DNA of 47,419 bases from JAYUHK01 sp043767025 (GTDB lineage: Bacteria; Bacteroidota; Bacteroidia; Chitinophagales; Saprospiraceae). The position numbers and the translations under genes are program-made. The notes under the pieces are model-generated. The model was not told the origin of the DNA and searched no databases. It saw nothing but the letters and a program-made list of their open reading frames with translations. Location: assembly GCA_043767025.1 (NCBI GenBank), contig JAYUHK010000174.1, forward strand, positions 1 through 47,419, written 5' to 3'. Positions 34,069 through 39,959 of this stretch are shown here, in pieces (positions within the stretch are counted from its first letter, which is position 1; every line of letters starts with the position of its first letter).

Positions 34069-34629
34069 TTATTTATGAAAAAATACATCGCAAGTATCTT
34101 TTATAGTACCGAATTGCCCCGGTACATAACGATGCCAGCGCAACTGTCCCTTTATAGAATCTTTAGAAATATACTTTGCTCGCAGTTCGGGCCAATAAAG
34201 ACTGTCTTTATAACCACAAAGGTCGAATGCTAAATAAGCCACAAAAGAATCTCCCACAGGTGTTTGGAGCGTTTTTTTGTATTCAGCACTGGCTACTGTG
34301 GTGTAGTTTATTTTATTGCCCGCATCGTACACCCAACAAGCTATTCTTGCCTCATCGCCGCTATCATTATTTTGTACTTCCATAAAAAGAGTGTCGAAGC
34401 AAAAACAACTTGGCGTTGCATAAAAACTGTATTTGGACAACGTATCGCACAGCGCGCCCACTCTTTTCTTGTTGGGCGGGCAGTAGCAGTTTCCTTGGTC
34501 GCACTCGAACCCTTTATCACAAACTTTAGCGTCGCAAGGATTGTACATTTTATCCTTACATCCGTCGCAATTCAAAAGTGAAGTAGCTACCATTACCGCT
34601 AAAAAAATCCGTAAAATACTTGCTTTCAT
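34069..34629 (-). CDS. Cys-rich lipoprotein, paralogue 3
   Basis: 186 residues (MKASILRIFLAVMVATSLLNC, lipobox SLLNC). The mature N-terminus is very Cys-rich: 'DGCKDKMYNPCDAKVCDKGF' then 'ECDQGNCYCPPNKKRVGALC', resembling an EGF-like or whey-acidic-like disulfide module. Then 'ATPSCFCFDTLFMEVQN', 'QTPVGDSFVAYLAFDLCGYKDS', and a beta-rich end 'KGQLRWHRYVPGQ...DTCDVFFHK'. The order of these blocks matches the two lipoproteins downstream, with more cysteines. Function unknown. Confidence 0.82.
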   Translation of the reverse strand: MKASILRIFLAVMVATSLLNCDGCKDKMYNPCDAKVCDKGFECDQGNCYCPPNKKRVGALCDTLSKYSFYATPSCFCFDTLFMEVQNNDSGDEARIACWVYDAGNKINYTTVASAEYKKTLQTPVGDSFVAYLAFDLCGYKDSLYWPELRAKYISKDSIKGQLRWHRYVPGQFGTIKDTCDVFFHK

Positions 34630-34637
34630 ATTTTTTA

Positions 34638-34700
34638 TTATTTTTGTCCTCCACTTTATAGCACAAACGCTGGATCTAGAAAAGCGTATATACTTTGAGC
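34638..34700 (+). repeat. R element, degenerate copy 4
   Basis: CTCCACTTTATAGC, then CTAGAAAAGCGTATA, with the R-element order but many differences and a -7 motif off by one base (TATACTTTG). It precedes DR2 exactly as R3 precedes DR1. Confidence 0.5.
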
Positions 34701-34753
34701 GTCGTGGAAGGAAACACTCGGTTTTTATTATTCGCCGGCAAGTGAATAATCAT
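34701..34753 (+). repeat. Direct repeat DR2 (53 bp)
   Basis: Same sequence as DR1 apart from a few differences near GTCGTGGA and one T/G position, including the identical TATTCGCCGGCAAGTGAATA core. Confidence 0.9.
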
Positions 34754-34886
34754 CTTAATAACTTACGGGGCTAAATTGCGTCTGTGCAAAGCACAAAACA
34801 CCGAAGCCAATGGACACACGTAGCCCACAAGACAAAAAAAAGCTAAAAATTATAGTTTGACACAACAATGAAAACCTTACAGAGCA

Positions 34887-35066
34887 ATGCCTGTAAAAAG
34901 AGCAGCAGCGATAGCTGTGCTAAACATATTGGACTACCGCAAGGGTGGGAGCGTAGTGATTGAAAACACCGTGTTGCGAATGCAGTGCGAAAGCGAAACA
35001 TCGCCGCGACCACTTTTTGAAAGCAATGGAGTAGGAAAGAAATATATCATAAAAATAAAAATTTAA
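34887..35066 (+). CDS. Small ORF, 59 codons, in a GC-richer island
   Basis: Starts MPVKRAAAIAVLNILDYRKG, continues 'GSVVIENTVLRMQCESE', 'PRPLFESNGVGKKYIIKI', stop at 35064-35066. It has plausible amino-acid composition but no family I know. The same DNA contains hairpins at 34901-34921 and 34933-34957, so it may instead be a structured RNA or recombination site. No -7 promoter element on the + strand was seen close by. Confidence 0.3.
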   Translation: MPVKRAAAIAVLNILDYRKGGSVVIENTVLRMQCESETSPRPLFESNGVGKKYIIKIKI

Positions 35067-35110
35067 TGTCGTAATTCATAAAATAGTTTTATTATCCTTT
35101 ATTGTCAAAA

Positions 35111-35118
35111 CAAAGATA
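35111..35118 (-). promoter_or_regulatory. Minus-strand -7 element (TATCTTTG) behind phased A-tracts
   Basis: Perfect TAnnTTTG on the minus strand. Immediately upstream on that strand are five A9 tracts at 10-bp spacing. It would transcribe leftward across the structured island toward lipoprotein paralogue 3. Confidence 0.45.
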
Positions 35119-35124
35119 CAAGTA

Positions 35125-35174
35125 TTTTTTTTTATTTTTTTTTATTTTTTTTTATTTTTTTTTATTTTTTTTTA
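35125..35174. repeat. Five phased T9 tracts, 10-bp period
   Basis: Nine T followed by A, five times without error. A period of one helical turn makes this intrinsically curved DNA. Confidence 0.95.
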
Positions 35175-35203
35175 TAAATAATTGATTTTCAATTATTTAT
35201 AAA
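35171..35203. repeat. Perfect 15-bp palindrome with 3-nt centre
   Basis: TTTATAAATAATTGA (35171-35185), TTT, then its exact reverse complement (35189-35203). The centre ATTGATTTTCAAT also occurs in the dispersed repeat A-D. Confidence 0.92.
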
Positions 35204-35230
35204 AAATAGTAGTTCGAGTCAGATTAAAAT

Positions 35231-35285
35231 TTTAACATAACTTTAACATAAATTTAAGATAAATTTAAGATAACTTTAACATTAC
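35231..35285. repeat. Five 11-bp tandem repeats (TTTAAsATAAm)
   Basis: Units TTTAACATAAC, TTTAACATAAA, TTTAAGATAAA, TTTAAGATAAC, TTTAACATTAC, with no gaps. They precede the convergent end of the GT9 gene by ~80 bp. Confidence 0.92.
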
Positions 35286-35367
35286 TAAATATTTTCGCAC
35301 CCTCGAAATGCGAATAATGAAGATTAAGGTAGTCGCAACAAGTCAAAAAATGAAATTTTTTGGCAGC

Positions 35368-36339
35368 TTATAGCTCTTTAAGTGCGGCAGCCACATCGTC
35401 CAAATTTATATTTTTCATACATCGGAAGTGACCTTTTGGGCAAGTCTGGAAGCCTATTTTGGAACACGGACGGCACGCCAAGCCCTTGACCTCGATGTTT
35501 TTGTGTTCTGTTTGATAAGGGTACATTCCGAACTCGGGCAGCGTGTTGCCCCAAAACACGATGGTTTTTTTATGAAAAGCTGCCGCTATGTGCATCAATC
35601 CAGTGTCGTGGGTCAGCACTTTTTCTGCCTGTTTGACGACCGACGCAGACTGCTGGATACTCAATTTTCCACAAAGATTGACAATATTTTTGGAACTGCT
35701 TTGGACGATAAGTTCCGCATTTTTTTGGTCATCTTTGCCACCCAACAGAATTATATTTTTTGAAATAGTATTACATATAGCAATAATTTTTTCATTCGGC
35801 AGGCGTTTGGTAGCAAACGTCGCTCCGATTGCAAAGGCATAAAATGTCTTGTCTTCCCCCAAAAGATAGGGCGCAACCTCGAGTTCGTCTTCGGGTGCTA
35901 TCGCAAAATCCAATCCTCGCTGGTCATTTTTTACGCCGAGCTGCCTGACGGTTTCAAAATATCTATCTACAATGTGCAAATCGGGCAATTTATTAATTTT
36001 GAACTTTACCAAAAGCCATTTTTCGATGTTCAGCTTCGGGAATCTGAATGTTAGCACGCCCAGTCGGAGCGACAAAATTCGACTTCTCAAATTGTGGTGC
36101 AAATCAATTATCACGTCGTATTTTTCTTTTTTTAGGGCTGGCAACAATTCTGCAACACTTTTTTCTATACCAAAAACTTTCGACAGGTATGGATTATTTT
36201 CGACAATACTCAAATATGATTTTTTGGTCAAAAAATGAATTTCAGCTCCCAACTGTAAGCTCAAACAGCGCACAATCGGGCTACACAGCACAATATCCCC
36301 GATAGAACTGAATCGGACAATCAAAATTTTTTTTCTCAT
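35368..36339 (-). CDS. GT9-family glycosyltransferase (heptosyltransferase-like)
   Basis: 323 residues. 'ILIVRFSSIGDIVLCSPIVRCL' at the N-terminus, 'YDVIIDLHHNLRSRILSL', a central 'FAIGATFATKRLPNEKI' and the C-terminal 'VLTHDTGLMHIAAAFHKKTIVFWG' are the hallmarks of the ADP-heptose:LPS heptosyltransferase family. The catalytic Asp is in 'SSIGDI' and the donor-binding residues in 'HDTGLMH'. It probably adds heptose or another sugar to the lipopolysaccharide core on the inner-membrane face. Cysteines near the C-terminus (CRPCSKIGFQTCPKGHFRC) are a known feature of many members. Divergent from aspC. Confidence 0.92.
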   Translation of the reverse strand: MRKKILIVRFSSIGDIVLCSPIVRCLSLQLGAEIHFLTKKSYLSIVENNPYLSKVFGIEKSVAELLPALKKEKYDVIIDLHHNLRSRILSLRLGVLTFRFPKLNIEKWLLVKFKINKLPDLHIVDRYFETVRQLGVKNDQRGLDFAIAPEDELEVAPYLLGEDKTFYAFAIGATFATKRLPNEKIIAICNTISKNIILLGGKDDQKNAELIVQSSSKNIVNLCGKLSIQQSASVVKQAEKVLTHDTGLMHIAAAFHKKTIVFWGNTLPEFGMYPYQTEHKNIEVKGLACRPCSKIGFQTCPKGHFRCMKNINLDDVAAALKEL

Positions 36340-36436
36340 TTTTCTACATAAACGTTCTCAAAATAATTTTTTTCGTAAAAGTAAAGATAAAATGAACTCA
36401 AATCGTGGTATAATTTATATTTTTTCGATTTTAAGT

Positions 36437-36444
36437 TATATTTG
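36437..36444 (+). promoter_or_regulatory. -7 promoter element (TATATTTG) for the aminotransferase
   Basis: Perfect TAnnTTTG, 26 bp before the ATG at 36470. It lies inside the longer open frame, which shows the upstream ATG at 36392 is not the start. Confidence 0.55.
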
Positions 36445-36469
36445 CAAAAAATTTCAAATCAATTATAAA

Positions 36470-37669
36470 ATGTCCAACTCACTTTCTCAAAGAATCCTGC
36501 ACATGGCAGAGTCCGAAACTATCAAAATGGCGCAAATGGCGCGCGACCTGAAAGCCAAAGGGCATGATGTAATCAGTTTGAGCCTCGGCGAACCCGACTT
36601 TGACACGCCCGACCACATCAAAGAAGCCGCCAAAAGAGCTTTGGACGCTGGTTTTACAAAATATACGCCAGTGCCGGGCGCGCAAGAACTTCGGGAGGCT
36701 ATTGTTAGAAAGTTCAAACGCGACAACGGTTTAGATTATTCGGTAGCGGAAATTGTGGTCAGCAACGGTGCCAAACAGTCCATCGCCAACGTCTGTATGT
36801 CGCTCCTCGACCCAGGTGACGAGGTGTTGATATTGTCGCCATTTTGGGTGTCTTACATAGAGATTGTTCGGCTTGCCGAAGCAGTTCCCGTGCTTATCAA
36901 AGCTGGTATTGAGCAGGATTTTAAAGCTACGGCTGCCCAGCTCAAAGCTGCGCTGACTCCGCGCACCAAGTTGGTTATTTTTTCTTCTCCTTGCAATCCG
37001 ACGGGTTCTGTTTTTACCAAAAACGAGTTGGAGGCGTTGGCAGATGTGATTGCTTCGCAAGAAAATGTGTATGTAATTTCGGACGAAATCTACGAATACA
37101 TTAATTTTACGGAGGAAGGACATTGCAGTTTGGCATCTTTTCCGCAGGTACGCGACCGCGTAATTACGGTCAATGGCTTTGCGAAGGGCTTTGCGATGAC
37201 AGGTTGGCGGCTCGGCTACATCGGCGCACCGAAGTGGATAGCCGACGCGTGTAGCAAAATGCAAAGTCAGATAACTTCGGGCGCAAATTCGTTCAGTCAG
37301 CAAGCCGCTGCTTTCGCATTAGATGCCGATAAATCGCCTTCTGAAAGTATGCGAAAAGAATTTTTACGTCGCCGTGACATGGTTTTGGGGCTGCTCCGTG
37401 AGATAAAAGGCTTCAAAGTAAATGAGCCACAAGGCGCGTTTTACGTTTTTCCGGATATTAGTTATTATTTTGGAAAAAGCAACGGCACTACGCACATCAA
37501 AAATGCGGACGACTTTTGCGATTATCTGATGCTCCAAGCGTTTGTGGGCGTGGTTTCGGGGTCGGCTTTTGGTGATGATAACTGCTTCCGCCTGTCTTAC
37601 GCAGCGTCCGAAGCGCAGCTTCGGGAGGCTATTCGCAGGATTGCAGAAGTGTGCGCAAGGCTGAAATAA
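36470..37669 (+). CDS. aspC: Aspartate/aromatic aminotransferase, class I PLP
   Basis: 399 residues from the ATG at 36470 (MSNSLSQRILHMAESETIKM). Fold-type I aminotransferase. 'LSLGEPDFDTPDHI', 'YTPVPGAQELREAI', 'SNGAKQSIANVCMSL', 'IFSSPCNPTGSVF', 'ISDEIYEYINF', the PLP lysine in 'NGFAKGFAMTGWRLGYIG', and the carboxylate-binding arginine in 'FRLSYA' are all present. Subgroup I-gamma, which transfers the amino group between aspartate and 2-oxoglutarate and sometimes prephenate; the symbol is approximate because several paralogues share this form. Monocistronic. Confidence 0.92.
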   Translation: MSNSLSQRILHMAESETIKMAQMARDLKAKGHDVISLSLGEPDFDTPDHIKEAAKRALDAGFTKYTPVPGAQELREAIVRKFKRDNGLDYSVAEIVVSNGAKQSIANVCMSLLDPGDEVLILSPFWVSYIEIVRLAEAVPVLIKAGIEQDFKATAAQLKAALTPRTKLVIFSSPCNPTGSVFTKNELEALADVIASQENVYVISDEIYEYINFTEEGHCSLASFPQVRDRVITVNGFAKGFAMTGWRLGYIGAPKWIADACSKMQSQITSGANSFSQQAAAFALDADKSPSESMRKEFLRRRDMVLGLLREIKGFKVNEPQGAFYVFPDISYYFGKSNGTTHIKNADDFCDYLMLQAFVGVVSGSAFGDDNCFRLSYAASEAQLREAIRRIAEVCARLK

Positions 37670-37708
37670 TCGGAGCAAAGTCAATACAGCACGCTTGCAC
37701 ACAGAAGT

Positions 37709-37963
37709 TTACTTCAACCCCATTTTCTTGTAAACGCTTATGACTGTGTCAATGTCCGAACCAGTAAGTTCGGAAATTTCTTTGAGAGAAAAAGTACCTT
37801 TTTTGAGCAATGCTTGGATAAATTTTTCGTTAGAACGCTCAATTCCTTTTTCGATTCCTTGCTCGATTCCTATTTCGACTCCTTTTTCAATACCTTGCTC
37901 GATTCCTTGCTCGACTCCTTGCTGGTATCTTAAATCTTTGGTGACATCGTAATAAATTGGCAT
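37709..37963 (-). CDS. Free-standing Rpn C-terminal module 2 (RpnS-like)
   Basis: 84 residues from the ATG at 37963 (MPIYYDVTKDLRYQQG); the frame is open back to 38008. It matches the last 88 residues of the complete Rpn protein upstream: the same opening, a run of G-[IV]-E-x four-residue units, then 'KGTFSLKEISELTGSDIDTV' and 'ISVYKKMGLK'. It has one four-residue unit fewer than the parent and differs in 'ERSNEKFIQALL'. It may be an orphan duplicate or a translated small protein that blocks the nuclease. Confidence 0.6.
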   Translation of the reverse strand: MPIYYDVTKDLRYQQGVEQGIEQGIEKGVEIGIEQGIEKGIERSNEKFIQALLKKGTFSLKEISELTGSDIDTVISVYKKMGLK

Positions 37964-38026
37964 ATTTGAGAGTATTTTAGTGATTTCAGGCTGTAAACCT
38001 GCTTGCAATTTCTCGCCTAAAAAAAG

Positions 38027-38257
38027 TTACTTCAACCCCATTTTCTTGTAAACGCTTATGACTGTGTCAATGTCCGAACCAGTAAGCTCGGAAATTTCTT
38101 TGAGGGAAAAAGTACCTTTTTTGAACAACGCTTGAATAAATTTACTTTTAGAGAGTTCGACTCCTATTTTAAATCCTATTTTAAACCCTATTTTGATTCC
38201 TTGCTCGAAACCTTGCTGGTATCTTAAATCTTTGGTGACATCGCAATAAATTGGCAT
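38027..38257 (-). CDS. Free-standing Rpn C-terminal module 1 (RpnS-like)
   Basis: 76 residues, beginning exactly at the conserved Met-Pro-Ile-Tyr (MPIYCDVTKDLRYQQG). The variable part is shorter and different in charge from the other copies (GFEQGIKIGFKIGFKIGVEL, Lys-rich instead of Glu-rich), but the last 30 residues are identical to them. Lengths of the three modules (76, 84, 88) differ by multiples of four residues, as expected from gain and loss of 12-bp units. The retained start, frame and stop suggest selection for translation. Confidence 0.6.
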   Translation of the reverse strand: MPIYCDVTKDLRYQQGFEQGIKIGFKIGFKIGVELSKSKFIQALFKKGTFSLKEISELTGSDIDTVISVYKKMGLK

Positions 38258-38321
38258 ACTTGAAAGTATTTTAGTGATTTCAGGCTGTAAATTTGCCGTG
38301 CAATTTCTCGCCTAAATAAAG

Positions 38322-39206
38322 TTACTTCAACCCCATTTTCTTGTAAACGCTTATGACTGTGTCAATGTCCGAACCAGTAAGCTCGGAAATTTCTTTGAGA
38401 GAAAAAGTACCTTTTTTGAGCAATGCTTGGACAAATTCTGTTTTAGAAGTCTCGATTCCTTGCTCGATTCCTTGCTCGATTCCTTGCTCGATTCCTATTT
38501 CGACTCCTTTTTCAATACCTTGCTCGATTCCTTGTTCGATTCCTTGCTGGTATCTTAAATCTTTGGTGACATCGTAGTAAATTGGCATATTTGAGAGTAT
38601 TTTAGTGATTTCAGGCTGTAAATTGCGTAAATTTGATAATATTTCCAACTGAAATATAAGTTTTTGCAGCTTTTTTTTATTTTTTGTCTTATTTTTTAAC
38701 GCCGTAACAATTTTTTGTACGACTATATAATTGTTTTCTTTTTTGAAATCCGCCAGAATAGCTAAAATAATTTCTTCAGAGAGTTCGCTATTCACAAATA
38801 ACTCATAATCAATCGTGTTGAGGCAAACTACTTCGTATTCAAAACTAATATTTTCCATTTTTAATTTCGTAGTAGCAGTCCACTTTCCTAAACCTAGATA
38901 GATAACATATTGTTTGACCGGCAAATTGTATCGCTCAAAAAAAAGCGAAAAATAAACCAAAAACCGTTGCAACATTTTGTCATGGTTGTTGGATTGAAAT
39001 TCTAAATGAAATAACTTTTTGATACCGTCTTCACTATCAACGCCTATTTTTAAAAAATCTGCACGCCTTTCTATCGTTCTTGGCACCGCCAAAGGAAGAT
39101 TTTCGATACTTGAAGCATCAATTTTTAACAATTTTTGCAAAATCGGTCTGCCAATCCGCTCAATAGTTTCTTTGATAATTTTATCGTAATCCTGGTGCTG
39201 ATTCAT
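38322..39206 (-). CDS. Rpn-family PD-(D/E)XK nuclease (recombination-promoting nuclease/putative transposase)
   Basis: 294 residues. The nuclease core at the N-terminus has 'ERRADFLKIGVD' (catalytic Asp) and 'KLFHLEFQSNN' (E-x-Q), then 'YVIYLGLGKW', as in Rpn/YhgA-like and PDDEXK_2 proteins. The C-terminal ~90 residues start at an internal Met (MPIYYDVTKDLRYQQG, ATG 38586-38588), contain eight four-residue G-I-E-x units likely forming a charged helix, and end in a helix-turn-helix-like segment 'FSLKEISELTGSDIDTVISV'. Rpn proteins are DNA nucleases linked to recombination and phage defence. The internal Met could start an antitoxin-like short form. Followed by two extra copies of its C-terminal module. 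Confidence 0.88.
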   Translation of the reverse strand: MNQHQDYDKIIKETIERIGRPILQKLLKIDASSIENLPLAVPRTIERRADFLKIGVDSEDGIKKLFHLEFQSNNHDKMLQRFLVYFSLFFERYNLPVKQYVIYLGLGKWTATTKLKMENISFEYEVVCLNTIDYELFVNSELSEEIILAILADFKKENNYIVVQKIVTALKNKTKNKKKLQKLIFQLEILSNLRNLQPEITKILSNMPIYYDVTKDLRYQQGIEQGIEQGIEKGVEIGIEQGIEQGIEQGIETSKTEFVQALLKKGTFSLKEISELTGSDIDTVISVYKKMGLK

Positions 39207-39219
39207 GCCAAAGTAGTCC

Positions 39220-39807
39220 TTATTTTTTCAATTTATCTTTAAAATCTTTTTTGATTTTTTGTACTTTCGGCGCAATAATATAACTGCAATAAGGCTCTGA
39301 ACCGTGCAATCTGAAATACTCTTGGTGGTAATCTTCGGCTGGATAAAACACAGCCGCAGCCGTAATTTCCGTAACGATAGGGTCAGCCCACAAGTCTGAT
39401 GCTTCTGTCACAGATTTGGATTTTTCTGCAATTTCTTTTTGCTTTTCGGTATGGTAAAAGATAGCCGACCGATATTGCGTACCTGCGTCGTTTCCTTGCC
39501 GATTGAGGGTAGTCGGATTGTGGCAGTGCCAAAAAACGGTCAATAAATCTTCGTAAGAAATTATTTTTGGGTCAAAAATAATTTTTAGACACTCTGCGTG
39601 ACCAGTAGCACCAGAACAAATTTGACGGTAAGTAGGGTACTCAACATGACCATTGGAGTAACCCGACTGCACCGAAATAACGCCTTCCAAAAGTTCAAAT
39701 ACTGCTTCTGTACACCAAAAACAGCCCGTACCGAAGGTTGCTGCTTCATGCGCATTGGCATCAGTAGAAAGCGAGTTGGGCGACGACATAGCAACAGAAT
39801 TTTCCAT
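39220..39807 (-). CDS. msrA: Peptide-methionine (S)-S-oxide reductase
   Basis: 195 residues from the ATG at 39807 (MENSVAMSSPNSLSTD); the frame extends upstream without conserved sequence. Repairs S-sulfoxides of methionine. Catalytic motif GCFWC (28-32) with the nucleophilic Cys29; then 'GVISVQSGYSNGHVEYPTY', 'GHAECLKIIFDP', 'FWHCHNPTTLNRQGNDAGTQYRSAIFYH' and 'FYPAEDYHQEYF', all family hallmarks. It sits 13 bp upstream of the Rpn gene on the same strand, so the two may share a transcript although they are functionally unrelated. Confidence 0.95.
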   Translation of the reverse strand: MENSVAMSSPNSLSTDANAHEAATFGTGCFWCTEAVFELLEGVISVQSGYSNGHVEYPTYRQICSGATGHAECLKIIFDPKIISYEDLLTVFWHCHNPTTLNRQGNDAGTQYRSAIFYHTEKQKEIAEKSKSVTEASDLWADPIVTEITAAAVFYPAEDYHQEYFRLHGSEPYCSYIIAPKVQKIKKDFKDKLKK

Positions 39808-39959
39808 ATTTTTATTTTTAAATAATTTAGATGACCGACAAATTTCAGGTAAAACCAATAGGAATGAAGAGAAAATAAGCAGTTTATCTTTGACGCATTT
39901 CTTATATGCAGTATAAAGTTTTATCCGCCTAAAAAGTTTAATTTTTTATTACTTACCTA

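Larger units (their letters stand above)
34630..35367. other. 738-bp region of repeats and structured DNA
   Basis: Left to right: degenerate R element (34638-34700), DR2 (34701-34753), a GC-richer island with hairpins and a 59-codon ORF (34760-35066), a minus -7 motif (35111), phased T tracts (35125-35174), a 15-bp palindrome (35171-35203) and 11-bp tandem repeats (35231-35285). Confidence 0.7.
37707..38617 (-). repeat. Three tandem copies of the Rpn 3' module
   Basis: Copies at about 37707-38010, 38023-38305 and 38317-38617, each with a nearly identical ~110-bp 3' block and a ~70-bp 5' block enclosing 12-bp sub-repeats of variable number. The first two are joined by a shared linker containing GCAATTTCTCGCCTAAA. 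Confidence 0.9.

Noticed and set aside
34760..35066. tRNA or rRNA fragment in the GC-richer island
   Set aside because: No cloverleaf, no T-loop GTTC motif and no familiar rRNA sequence.
39885..39892. + strand TATCTTTG promoter motif between msrA and the TonB receptor
   Set aside because: No + strand gene follows; probably chance in AT-rich DNA.
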